NCBI RefSeq assembly: GCF_000092925.1
Contig: NC_014217.1
Span: 186,001 to 250,000, forward strand
Origin: Ancylobacter novellus DSM 506
Lineage (GTDB): Bacteria > Pseudomonadota > Alphaproteobacteria > Rhizobiales > Xanthobacteraceae
Length of the DNA stretch: 64,000 nucleotides
Reading direction: 5' to 3'
The position numbers and the translations under genes were made by a program. Each line of letters opens with the position of its first letter. The stretch's first letter is position 1. The notes below the pieces were generated by a model, which ran no database searches, was not told the origin of the DNA, and saw only the letters and a program-made list of their open reading frames with translations. This document shows, one piece after another, positions 26,932-35,750 of this stretch.

Positions 26932-27956
26932 TGGCTGGCCTCGATCCGCTTCTGGGCTTCCTTGACGAAGCTCAGATCGACATGGTCCGGCTCGACCTTG
27001 ATGCCGGCAGGCGCGAGACCGAGATCGACGGCGATGTCGATGCTCTCCTGTATGGACTTCACGTTCGGCACCATGAAGGGATCGCGGAAATAGTCCTCCC
27101 TGGTGAAGAGGTGGCTCAGCGTCTCCGGCGGCTGCTGCATGAAGTTGGCGATGATCTTCACCGCCTCGGCGCGGTTCTTCGGATCGGTGAACCAGCGCAC
27201 GGCGCGCACATGGTCCTCGAAGAAGTCCAATACCGCCTGGCGGTTCGCTTCGAGGAACTTGCCGTTCGCCGCCAGGAAGACGAGCTGGGACGGACCCATG
27301 GCGTCCTCGGAGGTGAACAGCACCTTGTACTTGCCGGTGGCGAGCAACTGCTTCGACATGGGCTGCAGCACGGTGCCGAGGTCGATCTTGTGCTCGTCCA
27401 GCATGGCCGGGATGTTCGGGAAGGCGACCTCGACCATGGTGTAGTCGCGCTTGTCGCGCATGCCGTTCTTGCGGAACATGGCGCGTATGGCGGTGTCCGA
27501 GGCCGAGCCGATGGCGTTGGTGCCCACCCGCTTGCCCTTCATGTCCGTCACCTTCGAGATGCCGGAGTCCGAACGGACCAGGAAGGTCTCGCTGTGATAG
27601 TCGTCGACGCCGTCCTGGATGATGTCGGCCACGACCTTCACGTCGAGCCGGGCATTGGTGACGGCCAGCGCGAGGACCAGCGGCCCGAAGGCGGCCATGT
27701 CGATCTCGCCCGCCGCCATGGCGGTGATCTGGGGGGAGGAGCCACGGAAGCGGATCGGCTCCACCGTGTAGCTCTTGCCGTAGTGCTTCAGGATGTCCGG
27801 CTTGCTGTAGAGCACCGGGATGAGATGCCCCGGCATGGTGGACCAGCCGATGCGGATCTTCACCGGGTCGGCGTGAGCGGCCGGCATTGCGCCGGGGACC
27901 GCGATGAGGGCCGCCAAAGCGGCCGCGAGCGCCAGCGCGCCGCGTCGTGTTGCCAT
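26928..27956 (-). CDS. Periplasmic binding protein of ABC importer system 2 (NMT1/SsuA-like)
   Basis: The 342-residue protein has a conventional Sec signal peptide: MATRRGALALAAALAALI, with cleavage near AAHADP. Its mature domain has KIRIGWSTMPGHLIPVLYS, ITAMAAGEIDMAAFGPLVLA and KVTDMKGKRVGTNAIGS, typical of NitT/TauT binding proteins. GGGAGAAGACGACC precedes the ATG at 27956. It heads the five-gene operon binding protein-ATPase-permease-permease-unknown. The operator-bearing promoter lies at 28112-28150. Confidence 0.93.
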   Translation of the reverse strand: MATRRGALALAAALAALIAVPGAMPAAHADPVKIRIGWSTMPGHLIPVLYSKPDILKHYGKSYTVEPIRFRGSSPQITAMAAGEIDMAAFGPLVLALAVTNARLDVKVVADIIQDGVDDYHSETFLVRSDSGISKVTDMKGKRVGTNAIGSASDTAIRAMFRKNGMRDKRDYTMVEVAFPNIPAMLDEHKIDLGTVLQPMSKQLLATGKYKVLFTSEDAMGPSQLVFLAANGKFLEANRQAVLDFFEDHVRAVRWFTDPKNRAEAVKIIANFMQQPPETLSHLFTREDYFRDPFMVPNVKSIQESIDIAVDLGLAPAGIKVEPDHVDLSFVKEAQKRIEASQ

Positions 27957-28111
27957 GGTCGTCTTCTCCCGTTGCGCCGGCCTTTGGCCGATCGCTTATT
28001 GTTCTGGGCTGTATCGCAGGACGACCCACGAACCTCGCGCGGGAATCGGAGAGCGTCCCGGTCGGCTTGGCGTTTCCACCGCTGGCTTTCAGTGCCGCGG
28101 CGTCTGCTTAT

Positions 28112-28150
28112 TTATCGGTAGATAATCACGCGGATTTTCGATCAAGTCAA
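28112..28150 (-). promoter_or_regulatory. Promoter and operator of ABC importer operon 2
   Basis: On the minus strand TTGACT (28145-28150) and GATTAT (28122-28127) are 17 bases apart. TTATCGGTAGATAA (28112-28125) overlaps the -10 box and matches the VOC-operon operator at 12 of 14 positions. The layout fits repression by the same regulator. Confidence 0.62.
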
Positions 28151-28223
28151 CGATGCAAGATGATTTGCTCTGCGTTCGCAAGTCGAATTCGCCGGAATTC
28201 GTACCCGTCGAGGCGGCGGGCGA

Positions 28224-28982
28224 TCAGCGCCCGCCGGCGACGGGGATGACGGCCCCGGTGACATAGGCGCTGGCGGGAGAGGCGAGCCACATCACTACGT
28301 CGGCGACTTCCTCGGCCGTGCCGGGACGCCGCATCGGAATGGAAGGGGCGAGACGCTCCAGCCGGTCCGGCGCGCCGGCCACCGCATGCAGATTGGTGGC
28401 GATGAGGCCGGGCGCGACGGCGTTGACGCGGATGCCTTCCGCCGCCACCTCGCGGGCAAGGCCGATGGTGAGGCTGTCGACCGCGCCCTTGCTGGCGGCG
28501 TAGTGCACCCATTCGCCGGCACCGCCGAGACCGGCGGCGCGCGAGGAGATGTTGACGATGATGCCGCCGCGTCCGCCATGGCGGGTCGACATGCGCCGGA
28601 CCGCCTCGCGGCAGCACAGGAAGCTGCCGACCACGTTCACCGCCATGACTTCTGTGAGCGCGCTCGCGCTGATCGCCTCGACCCGGCCGAGCGGGCCGAC
28701 GCCTCCGGCATTGTTGACGAGCACGTCCGGCGGGCCGAAGCGGGCATCGACCTGCTCGAACAGGGCGAGCACGTCTTCCTCGCGCGCGACATCGGCCTTG
28801 ATGGTCAGGGCTTCGCCGCCGGCCGCGGCGATGTCGCGCGCGACTTGCTCCGCGCCGGCCGCATCGCCCTTGTAGCTGAACGCCACCCGGAAGCCGGCGC
28901 CCCCGGCCGCTCGCGCGATGGCGGCGCCGATGCCCTTGGAGCCGCCGGTTACGATCATCGTGCGCTGAGTGGACGTCGACAT
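28224..28982 (-). CDS. Short-chain dehydrogenase/reductase (3-oxoacyl-ACP-reductase-like)
   Basis: The 252-residue classical SDR has TGGSKGIG at about 12-19 for cofactor binding, NNAGG near 89, the catalytic Ser in NISSRAAG and YAASKGAV as the YxxxK motif. CGAGGAGAACACC precedes the ATG. It is the last gene of the minus-strand unit after the cyclase-family and BKACE genes. It likely oxidises or reduces a hydroxy/keto intermediate feeding the BKACE step. Confidence 0.93.
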   Translation of the reverse strand: MSTSTQRTMIVTGGSKGIGAAIARAAGGAGFRVAFSYKGDAAGAEQVARDIAAAGGEALTIKADVAREEDVLALFEQVDARFGPPDVLVNNAGGVGPLGRVEAISASALTEVMAVNVVGSFLCCREAVRRMSTRHGGRGGIIVNISSRAAGLGGAGEWVHYAASKGAVDSLTIGLAREVAAEGIRVNAVAPGLIATNLHAVAGAPDRLERLAPSIPMRRPGTAEEVADVVMWLASPASAYVTGAVIPVAGGR

Positions 28983-29041
28983 GGTGTTCTCCTCGAAGCG
29001 ATGGGGACAGCAGCAGGCAATTCAACGCGTGCAGCAGAGGC

Positions 29042-29974
29042 TCAGAAGTCCACCCTGTCGGCGCCCTTGAGCTGAAGGATCTCGCGCGCCTCGTCGGGCG
29101 AGGCGAGTTCGAGGCCCATGCCTTCGAGGATCTGCCGCGCCTTGCGCACCTGCGCGCCGCTCGACGGGGCGAGTTCGCCCGGCCCGATCCAGAGCGAATC
29201 CTCCAGTCCGACCCGGACATTGGCGCCCATCGAGGCCGCCATGGCGGCGACGCGCAGTTGCGACGCGCCTGCGCCCAGCACCGACCAGCGGTACTGGTCG
29301 CCGAACAGCCGGTCGGCGGTGCGCTTCATGTGGATGATGTCCTCGGGGTGGGTGCCGATGCCGCCGAGGATGCCGAACACCGACTGCACGAAGAGCGGCG
29401 GCTTGACGAGGCCGCGGTCGAGGAAGTGCTTGAGATTGTAGAGATGGGCGATGTCGTAGCACTCAAACTCGAAGCGCGTGCCGTTGTCGTAGCAGGTCTC
29501 GAGTATGTACTCGATGTCCTTGAAGGAATTGCGGAAGACGAGGTCGCGCGTGGCTTCGAGATGCTGGCGCTCCCAGTCGAACTTGAACTCCTTGTAGCGG
29601 TCGAGCAGGTGATAGAGGCCGAAATTGATCGAGCCCATGTTCAACGAGGCCACCTCCGGCTTGAACCGCGCCGCCGGCAGCACCCGCTCCTCGACCTTCA
29701 TGTAGGGGCTGCCGCCGGTGGTGATGTTGATGGCGGCATTGGTCTGCTGCCGGATCTGCGGCAGGAACCGGCCGAAGGCCTCGGGCGTCTGGTCCGGCCG
29801 GCCGTTCTCCGGATTGCGGGCGTGCAGGTGCAGGATCGCCGCGCCGGCCTCGGCGGCGCCGATGGCGTCGGCGATGATCTCGTCCGGCGTGATCGGCAGA
29901 TGCGGCGACATGGAAGGCGTGTGGATCGCGCCGGTGCAGGCGCAGGTGATGATGACCTTGCGGGCAGCAGCCAT
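29042..29974 (-). CDS. 3-keto-5-aminohexanoate cleavage enzyme family protein (BKACE)
   Basis: The 310-residue protein belongs to the beta-keto acid cleavage enzyme family. It has TCACTGAIHTPSMSPHLPIT at its start, the metal-binding LHLHARNP near residue 50, and INITTGGSP near 85. BKACE enzymes condense a beta-keto acid with acetyl-CoA and release acetoacetate plus a new acyl-CoA, without thiolase chemistry. The ATG at 29974 gives standard family length. It lies 80 bases after the cyclase-family gene and 59 before the SDR gene. The beta-keto acid cleaved is the key unknown of this pathway. Confidence 0.93.
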   Translation of the reverse strand: MAAARKVIITCACTGAIHTPSMSPHLPITPDEIIADAIGAAEAGAAILHLHARNPENGRPDQTPEAFGRFLPQIRQQTNAAINITTGGSPYMKVEERVLPAARFKPEVASLNMGSINFGLYHLLDRYKEFKFDWERQHLEATRDLVFRNSFKDIEYILETCYDNGTRFEFECYDIAHLYNLKHFLDRGLVKPPLFVQSVFGILGGIGTHPEDIIHMKRTADRLFGDQYRWSVLGAGASQLRVAAMAASMGANVRVGLEDSLWIGPGELAPSSGAQVRKARQILEGMGLELASPDEAREILQLKGADRVDF

Positions 29975-30054
29975 GGTCGGCTCCGATGATGTGAGCGGCG
30001 AGGGGACGGCGGCTCTCTGTCCGCCGCCCTGCGATGTCGGCCGGTGCCGCGGCG

Positions 30055-31008
30055 CTACTTGATCGCCTGCGGATTGATCGGCGAGCCGGTGCCTCCGGTG
30101 ATGATCAGCGGCGGGCCGCAGAAGAAGAATTCGTAGACGCCGTCCCTGGCGCAGTCCTCGGCGAGTTCCTTCACATAGAAGATCTCGCCCATGCACAGGC
30201 CCATCGCCGGGATCACGACCCAGTGCCAGGGCTGGTTGGCCTCGGTCGTCTCGTTCGGCCGCACCTCGACGCCCCAGGTGTCGGAGCAGATGGCGGCGAC
30301 CTCCTTCTCGGCGCACCAGTAGCAGTTCTCGAACTTCACGCCCGGCGCGTCGCCGCCGGCATAGCCGCCCCATTGCCCTTCCGCGAGGCAGCGCTCCATC
30401 TGGCCGGTGCGGATGATGACGAAGTCGGCCTTGCGGATCTCCACGCCCTGCTTCTTCGCGCAGGCATCGAGCTCGTCGTTCGAGATGCTCTCGCCATCCT
30501 GCAGCCAGTCGACGCCGCGGAAGCGGGCGATGTCGAGCAGCACGCCGCGCCCGTTCATCTTCGACTTGGAGTGCTCGATGCCCAGCACGTTGAGGCCGCG
30601 CGAGTTGATGAGGCGCGGGTCGTGGCCGTTATAGGCCTTGTCGTCGTAGAAGATGTGGCCGAGCGCGTCCCAGTGGGTGGCGCCCTGCACGCAGAGGTTC
30701 AGCGTGTCGTCGGCATAGCGGATCTTGTTCCAGTCCTGCTGGCCGGCCACCGCATCGGTGCCTGTGGCGAGCATCTGGTGGATCGGGTTGAAGCGCCCGC
30801 CGAACAATCCGTTCTGCGGTCCCTCGCGGTCGAGCGGGATGCCGAGCGCGAACACCTTGCCCTGCCGGATCAGCTTGGCGGCCTCGACGACATGTTCCGG
30901 GGTGACGTGGTTGAGCGTGCCGCTGTGGTCGTCCTTCCCCCAGCGCCCCCAATTGGAGAGCTTGCGGGAGGCTTCCTCGATCGCGGCGAGGCCGACGTTG
31001 ATTTCCAT
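30055..31008 (-). CDS. Cyclase-family metal-dependent hydrolase (kynurenine formamidase/isatin hydrolase-like)
   Basis: The 317-residue protein shows the family metal motif as QGATHWDALGHIFYD near 110-124, with ligands expected from the two His and the Asp. The segment VLLDIARFRGVDWL follows. It is longer than a classical kynurenine formamidase and resembles the larger cyclase-family proteins of catabolic clusters. TGAGGAAACCCC precedes the ATG. It is the first gene after the operator-bearing promoter at 31146-31188. Hydrolysis of a cyclic amide or lactone is likely. Confidence 0.88.
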   Translation of the reverse strand: MEINVGLAAIEEASRKLSNWGRWGKDDHSGTLNHVTPEHVVEAAKLIRQGKVFALGIPLDREGPQNGLFGGRFNPIHQMLATGTDAVAGQQDWNKIRYADDTLNLCVQGATHWDALGHIFYDDKAYNGHDPRLINSRGLNVLGIEHSKSKMNGRGVLLDIARFRGVDWLQDGESISNDELDACAKKQGVEIRKADFVIIRTGQMERCLAEGQWGGYAGGDAPGVKFENCYWCAEKEVAAICSDTWGVEVRPNETTEANQPWHWVVIPAMGLCMGEIFYVKELAEDCARDGVYEFFFCGPPLIITGGTGSPINPQAIK

Positions 31009-31145
31009 GGGGTTTCCTCACTTCTTACGGAGTTTTCGCACCCCACCCGATGCTTGGCGTCGGCAGGCGGGGCGGCGGCGTGGCACGGTCTTCGTCGGTG
31101 GCGTCCGTAGTGCCGGATGGGCCTTTTCAACCGTGCAGATTTTGT

Positions 31146-31188
31146 TTATCGTTCGATAAATATCAGATCGGGCCGATGCTCTTGTCAA
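31146..31188 (-). promoter_or_regulatory. Promoter and operator of the cyclase-BKACE-SDR operon
   Basis: On the minus strand TTGACA (31183-31188) and TGATAT (31160-31165) are 17 bases apart. TTATCGTTCGATAA (31146-31159) abuts the -10 box and would cover the transcription start. It is identical to the site at 16336-16349. The site also lies in the gap before the divergent enol-lactonase-like operon, which it could control too. The rest of the 362-base gap (31009-31370) shows no gene. Confidence 0.72.
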
Positions 31189-31370
31189 TCGTCCGGCGCG
31201 AAGGAGGAGGAGTTTTTCTGCCTGCCGGGCGATGTCGCTGCCGACGATCAGCAATCATGATCGGCGGGATCAGAACTTATGTTTTCGCTGCCCGCGCGCT
31301 GCCCCGCTAGCGTCGCGACGGCCGGAGGCGGCAAACGCCCCGGAAAGAAAGATTCAAGGAGGAGGCGCCT

Positions 31371-32204
31371 ATGACGGTCACACCGAAGCTGGACGTTACG
31401 GACATCGTCGTCTCGCGCGACGCGGAGCTCGCCGTGCGCGTGGACGGTGCCGATCATCTGCCCTGGATCGTGCTGTCGAACTCGCTCGCCGCCGATCTGA
31501 CGATGTGGGACGACCAGATTCCCTTCCTGACCCGCAGCTATCGCGTGCTCCGCTACGACACGCGCGGGCACGGCCGCAGCAGCGCGCCGAACGGGCCTTA
31601 CAGCTTCGACATGCTGGTGGCCGACTTCATCGCCGTCATGGACCGCTTCGACGTGAGGCAGGCGGATGTGCTCGGCCTTTCCATGGGCGGCATGACCGCG
31701 CTCGGCGTCGGCCTCGCCTATCCCGAGCGCGTGAACCGGCTCATTTGCGCGGATGCCCGCGCGGACGCGCCGCCGCCCTTCGTGGCCGGCTGGGACCAGC
31801 GCATCGCCGCCGTCGCCGCGGGCGGCATGGGGGCGGTGCTGGCCGGCACGATGGAGCGCTGGTTCACGGCGCAGACGCGACAGGAGCGGCCTGAGATCGT
31901 CGACCGCGCGGCGCGCATGGTACTGGACACCTCGCCCGTCGGCTATGCCGGCTGCGCCGAGGCCCTGAAGGGGCTCGACTATCTGCGCCACCTGCCGCGC
32001 CTCGAGCCCGAGACGCTCTACATTGTCGGCGCCGAGGACGGGGGCGCGCCTCCCGACGCGATGCGCGCCATGGCGGCAGCGACGCCGGGGGCGCAGTTCG
32101 AAATCCTCCCGCGCGTCGCGCACATCTCGAACATGGAGGACGTCGCCGGCTTCAATGCGCGGGTGGCGGAGTTTCTCGACATTTCCAGACAGGCGGCGGA
32201 GTAG
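31371..32204 (+). CDS. Alpha/beta hydrolase, 3-oxoadipate enol-lactonase-like
   Basis: The 277-residue protein has the alpha/beta-hydrolase triad. The nucleophile is Ser104 in GLSMGG, an acid lies in IVGAEDGG near 224, and His251 lies in RVAHISN. The RYDTRGHGRSSAP segment is typical of PcaD-type enol-lactonases. No other beta-ketoadipate genes are here, so the substrate may be another lactone or ester. AAGGAGGAGGCGCCT precedes the ATG. The next gene starts four bases after its stop. Confidence 0.88.
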   Translation: MTVTPKLDVTDIVVSRDAELAVRVDGADHLPWIVLSNSLAADLTMWDDQIPFLTRSYRVLRYDTRGHGRSSAPNGPYSFDMLVADFIAVMDRFDVRQADVLGLSMGGMTALGVGLAYPERVNRLICADARADAPPPFVAGWDQRIAAVAAGGMGAVLAGTMERWFTAQTRQERPEIVDRAARMVLDTSPVGYAGCAEALKGLDYLRHLPRLEPETLYIVGAEDGGAPPDAMRAMAAATPGAQFEILPRVAHISNMEDVAGFNARVAEFLDISRQAAE

Positions 32205-32207
32205 CGC

Positions 32208-33101
32208 GTGACAAGTGAGACGAAAAGGACCGTCGGCATCGTCGGTCTCGGCATCATGGGCTCGGCCTATGCCAGGAACCTGCTGGAGCGCGGCTACGAG
32301 GTGGTCGGCACCGACGTGGCCGAGGCGGCGATGGCGGAACTGGCCGGGCAGGGCGGGCGGCGCGTCGGCTCCGCCCGAGCGGTCGCCGAGGCCGCCGACA
32401 TCGTGCTGCTGGCGTTGCCATCGGTGAAGGCACTGGAAGCGGTCACCGCGGAGATCGCCGGTGCCGTGCGCCCCGGCGCGGTGGTGTGCGAGATGGGCAC
32501 GCTGCCCATCGACGCCAAGGAGGCGTGTCGGCGTGCGCTGGAGGCCAGGGGCGCACAACTGCTCGACTGCCCGGTGAGCGGCACCGGTGCGCAGGCGGCG
32601 AAGCGCGACCTCTCCATCTATGCCAGCGGCGACGAGGCGGCGTTCCGCAAGGTGGAGGCGGCGTTCGCCGACTTCGCCCGCGACGTGCGCTATTGCGGCG
32701 GCTTCGGCACCGGCATGAAGCTGAAATACATCGCCAACCTCTTGGTGACGATCCACAACCTCTCCACCGCCGAGGCGCTGCTGCTTGCCGAGCGCGCCGG
32801 GCTCGACCTCAACCTCGTCTATGACGCCATACGTCCGGGCGCGGGCGGTTCGCGCATGTTCGATGTGCGCGCCCCCATGATGATCGAGGAGCGCTATGAG
32901 CCGGCGACGATGAAGATGGATATCTACATCAAGGATCTGCAGCTCATCATGGATTTCGCCCGCGAGATGCGCGCGCCGACGCCGCTGATGGCGGCAAGCC
33001 TGCCTTTCTACTTCGCCGCTTTGGCGCAGGGGCGGGGCAAGGAGGACACCGCCTCGCTCTTCGCGGTGCTCAAGGGCATGACCGGACCGGCGGAGGACTG
33101 A
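32208..33101 (+). CDS. NAD(P)-dependent 3-hydroxyisobutyrate dehydrogenase-like reductase
   Basis: The 297-residue beta-hydroxyacid dehydrogenase has the cofactor motif GIVGLGIMGSA at about 10-20. DCPVSGTGAQAAKRDL forms the substrate loop, and GTGMKLKYIANLL carries the catalytic Lys near residue 170. The start is GTG at 32208, four bases after the hydrolase stop. Members act on 3-hydroxyisobutyrate, tartronate semialdehyde or similar short acids. It lies in the plus-strand operon of four genes ending at 34268. Confidence 0.92.
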   Translation: MTSETKRTVGIVGLGIMGSAYARNLLERGYEVVGTDVAEAAMAELAGQGGRRVGSARAVAEAADIVLLALPSVKALEAVTAEIAGAVRPGAVVCEMGTLPIDAKEACRRALEARGAQLLDCPVSGTGAQAAKRDLSIYASGDEAAFRKVEAAFADFARDVRYCGGFGTGMKLKYIANLLVTIHNLSTAEALLLAERAGLDLNLVYDAIRPGAGGSRMFDVRAPMMIEERYEPATMKMDIYIKDLQLIMDFAREMRAPTPLMAASLPFYFAALAQGRGKEDTASLFAVLKGMTGPAED

Positions 33102-33106
33102 CGGAC

Positions 33107-33544
33107 ATGAGCGCGGTTTCCCTCGATCAGGCCGATATCGCCGCCCGCGTGGCGCTGGAGACCGCGCGCGCCCGCAGCGCCCAGCCTCTAACCGTGGTCG
33201 TCCTGGACGCTGGCGGGCATGTCGTCGTAGCCCGGCGCGAGGACGGCAGCGGCATCGCCCGCTTCGAGATCGCCTTCGGCAAGGCCTGGGGAGCGCTCGG
33301 CATGGGCATCTCGACGCGCGGCCTCGCCGCGCGGGCGGCGAAGATGGGCACCTTCTTCAACGCGCTCGCCGCCGTGACCGATGGCCGGATGGTGCCGGTG
33401 CCGGGCGGCGTGCTCATCCGCGACGGCGCGAACCGCATCATCGGCGCGGTGGGTATCAGCGGCGACACGTCAGATGTCGACGAGGCCTGCGCGGTCGCCG
33501 GCGTCGAGGCGGCGGGGCTCGTCGCTGATATCGAGGAACGCTGA
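33107..33544 (+). CDS. GlcG/HbpS-family protein (DUF336)
   Basis: The 145-residue protein shows the GlcG/HbpS pattern: TVVVLDAGGHVVVARREDG near 28-46, KMGTFFNALAAVTDGRMVPVPGG near 79-101, and GAVGISGDTSDVDEACA near 112. Some relatives bind haem; others are found in diol or glycolate operons with no known activity. It follows the HIBADH-like gene after five bases and precedes the SDR gene by one base. Confidence 0.9.
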   Translation: MSAVSLDQADIAARVALETARARSAQPLTVVVLDAGGHVVVARREDGSGIARFEIAFGKAWGALGMGISTRGLAARAAKMGTFFNALAAVTDGRMVPVPGGVLIRDGANRIIGAVGISGDTSDVDEACAVAGVEAAGLVADIEER

Positions 33545-33545
33545 C

Positions 33546-34268
33546 ATGACGAGGCTCGACGGCAAGACCGCGGTGGTGACGGGCGCCGGCCGCGGCATCG
33601 GCCGGGCGACGGCGCTCGCGCTGGCTCAGGCCGGCGCCCATGTCGTCGCGGTCGCCCGTACCCAGGCCGATCTCGACCAGCTCGCCCGCGAAGGCGAGGG
33701 ACGGATCGAACCTCTCGCAGCCGATGTGCGCGATGAGGACTTCCTCGCGCGGATCGAGGCGATGGGCGACCTCGACATTCTCGTCAACAATGCCGGCGGC
33801 AACCGGCCGAAGATGATGGTGGATGTCGACGACGAGACGCTTGACTGGATGATCGACCTCAACATCCGCTCGGTCTACCGCGTCGCCCGCGCCGCCGCCC
33901 GGGCGATGGGCGAGGGCGGCGTCATCGTCAACATGTCCTCGCAGATGGGCCATGTCGGCTCGCCCAGGCGCACGGTCTACTGCATGACCAAGCATGCGGT
34001 GGAGGGGCTGACCAAGGCGATGGCGGTGGAACTGGCGCCGCGCGGCATCCGTGTCGTCTCGATCGCACCGACCTTTGTGGTGACGCCGATGACGCAGGGC
34101 ATGTTCGAGGACGCCGAGTTCAAGCGCTTCGTCTACGACATGGTGCCGATGAACGACCTGCCGGTGCCCGAGGACATCGCGCAGTCGATCCTCTTCCTCG
34201 TCTCCCCCGGCGCCCGCTTCATCACCGGCGACAGCCTCAGGGTCGACGGCGGCTGGACCGCAAGATAG
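33546..34268 (+). CDS. Short-chain dehydrogenase/reductase, second of the cluster
   Basis: The 240-residue SDR has TGAGRGIG near 13-20, NNAGGNRP near 83, the catalytic Ser in NMSSQMGH and YCMTKHAV as YxxxK. It ends with the usual GDSLRVDGGWTAR. The ATG at 33546 begins one base after the previous stop codon. It completes the plus-strand operon hydrolase-reductase-HbpS-SDR. Confidence 0.93.
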   Translation: MTRLDGKTAVVTGAGRGIGRATALALAQAGAHVVAVARTQADLDQLAREGEGRIEPLAADVRDEDFLARIEAMGDLDILVNNAGGNRPKMMVDVDDETLDWMIDLNIRSVYRVARAAARAMGEGGVIVNMSSQMGHVGSPRRTVYCMTKHAVEGLTKAMAVELAPRGIRVVSIAPTFVVTPMTQGMFEDAEFKRFVYDMVPMNDLPVPEDIAQSILFLVSPGARFITGDSLRVDGGWTAR

Positions 34269-34675
34269 CGCGATGCGCTGCGGCGCTGCGGCGCTGCGAT
34301 GGAAGCGACGGGCGGGGAATTTTCTGTGGATTTAGGAGCTCGGAACGACGGCGCAAACCGCCGTCGTGGCGCTCAAGGATCATTGCGACCGGCACCGCTG
34401 GTCCGCCGTTCGCCTCTGTACCGAAAATGGCGCGGCAGCGTTGATGAAACTGAGAACTACGTTTCCGCTGGAGCGCTATGATTCCGCGTCCGACACAGGC
34501 CCTCGATTTCCGACACCACGACGGAGTTGGAGGCGGCACTACGAATTCAATGTCGAATCGGGCGACGGAATTTGGATGGGAATGGATGGAGAAACGTGAA
34601 GTGACCGGTCGGAGCTTGCCCGCGATATTTACTAAGATACCAACCGACTCTCTCTTGTGGACCCAAAGCCAACGT
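34269..34675. other. Gene-free stretch at the boundary of the catabolic cluster
   Basis: No convincing gene, RNA or terminator is visible. Base composition drops towards more A and T after about 34320, which marks the change to the foreign-looking segment. Short open frames here lack ribosome-binding sites and recognisable motifs. Confidence 0.5.
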
Positions 34676-34697
34676 TGATCTGCCCCCCGAGAACTGG

Positions 34698-34974
34698 ACC
34701 GTTTGAAGCTGGAGCGGCGATATCGTCATTCCTGGCCTTTTCGGTCGGCGCGGTTTTACCGCTTCTGCCGTTCCTGTTCAGCGCCGGCCCTCAAGGCATC
34801 GCTATCGCCGCGGCCATCGCCGGCGTCGCGCTGTTCATCATCGGCGCGGTGTTGAGTTTGTTTTCCGATCGGAACGCTTTCATCGGCGGCGGACGCATGC
34901 TGTTGATCGGAGCTGTGGCCGCCGGCCGCCATAGACGGCATCGGCGCGTTGTTCAACATGGCTGTTTCCTGACG
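34698..34974 (+). pseudogene. Truncated, frameshifted VIT/CCC1-family transporter remnant
   Basis: From about 34705 the plus strand reads GPFEAGAAISSFLAFSVGAV, then LLPFLFS and SLFSDRNAFIGGGRMLLIGA. This is the C-terminal part of a VIT1/CCC1 iron/manganese transporter. The frame breaks at the run near 34917-34925; reading one base on gives AAIDGIGALFNMAVS and a stop at 34974, the expected family ending. The N-terminal half is missing. It therefore carries both a 5' truncation and a one-base shift. Confidence 0.75.
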
Positions 34975-35024
34975 CCACCAAATTGGTAGCTTGTCCGTGA
35001 TGGGATGCCGCAAGAGCGTTGCCG

Positions 35025-35750
35025 ATGTCCGACGTCAGTCCCCCGCCCGCACCGGTTTTTCACGCCCGTGGCCTTTCCAAGACCTACGTGATGGGCGACG
35101 TCGAGGTCCACGCGCTGCGCAGCGTGGACCTCGATATTTTCGAGCGGGAGTTCGTGGTGCTGCTGGGGCCATCCGGATCCGGCAAATCGACCCTTCTCAA
35201 CATTCTTGGCGGCCTTGACGCACCGACCTCGGGAGAGGCGAACTGGCGCGATCACAATCTCGTCGGCGCCGATGACGCAGAGCTCACCCGGTACCGGCGC
35301 GAACATGTTGGGTTCGTGTTCCAGTTCTACAACCTCATTCCAAGCTTGACCGTCCTTGAGAACGTCGCGCTGGTAACAGAGATCGCCAGCCACCCTCTGA
35401 ATGCACGCGATGCCCTTGCGCTGGTCGGTCTAGAGCATCGGCTCGATCACTTTCCGTCCCAGTTGTCGGGTGGCGAGCAGCAACGCGTCGCCGTCGCGCG
35501 CGCGATCGTCAAATCGCCTGACGTGCTGTTGTGCGACGAGCCAACCGGCGCGCTCGACTACGAGACCGGCAAAGTGGTGCTTGCCGCCATCGTCCGCGCA
35601 AACCAGCAGCTCGGCACCACGACCGTCATCATCACCCACAATGCTGCCATCTCGGGGATGGCTGACCGGGTGCTGCGCCTCGGCGGCGGCCGCATTGTCG
35701 GCGAAGAGAGGAATCCGCGCCGGCTGTCGCCTGATGAGGTGCACTGGTGA
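35025..35750 (+). CDS. MacB/LolD-type ABC transporter ATP-binding protein
   Basis: The 241-residue ATPase has Walker [10 protein letters not shown] at 48-56, Q-loop [13 protein letters not shown], signature LSGGEQQR and Walker [12 protein letters not shown], in the MacB/LolD subfamily style. The ATG at 35025 is chosen; a TTG six bases upstream is in frame. Codon use is less GC-biased than in the flanking clusters. The permease begins inside its last codons (GTG at 35747) and a membrane-fusion protein follows. The three form one tripartite-type transporter. Confidence 0.93.
   Translation: MSDVSPPPAPVFHARGLSKTYVMGDVEVHALRSVDLDIFEREFVVLLGPSGSGKSTLLNILGGLDAPTSGEANWRDHNLVGADDAELTRYRREHVGFVFQFYNLIPSLTVLENVALVTEIASHPLNARDALALVGLEHRLDHFPSQLSGGEQQRVAVARAIVKSPDVLLCDEPTGALDYETGKVVLAAIVRANQQLGTTTVIITHNAAISGMADRVLRLGGGRIVGEERNPRRLSPDEVHW

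Noticed and set aside
34299..34678. Small plus-strand frames before the VIT remnant
   Set aside because: The three frames overlap, none has a start site or motif, and they lie in a decayed segment.
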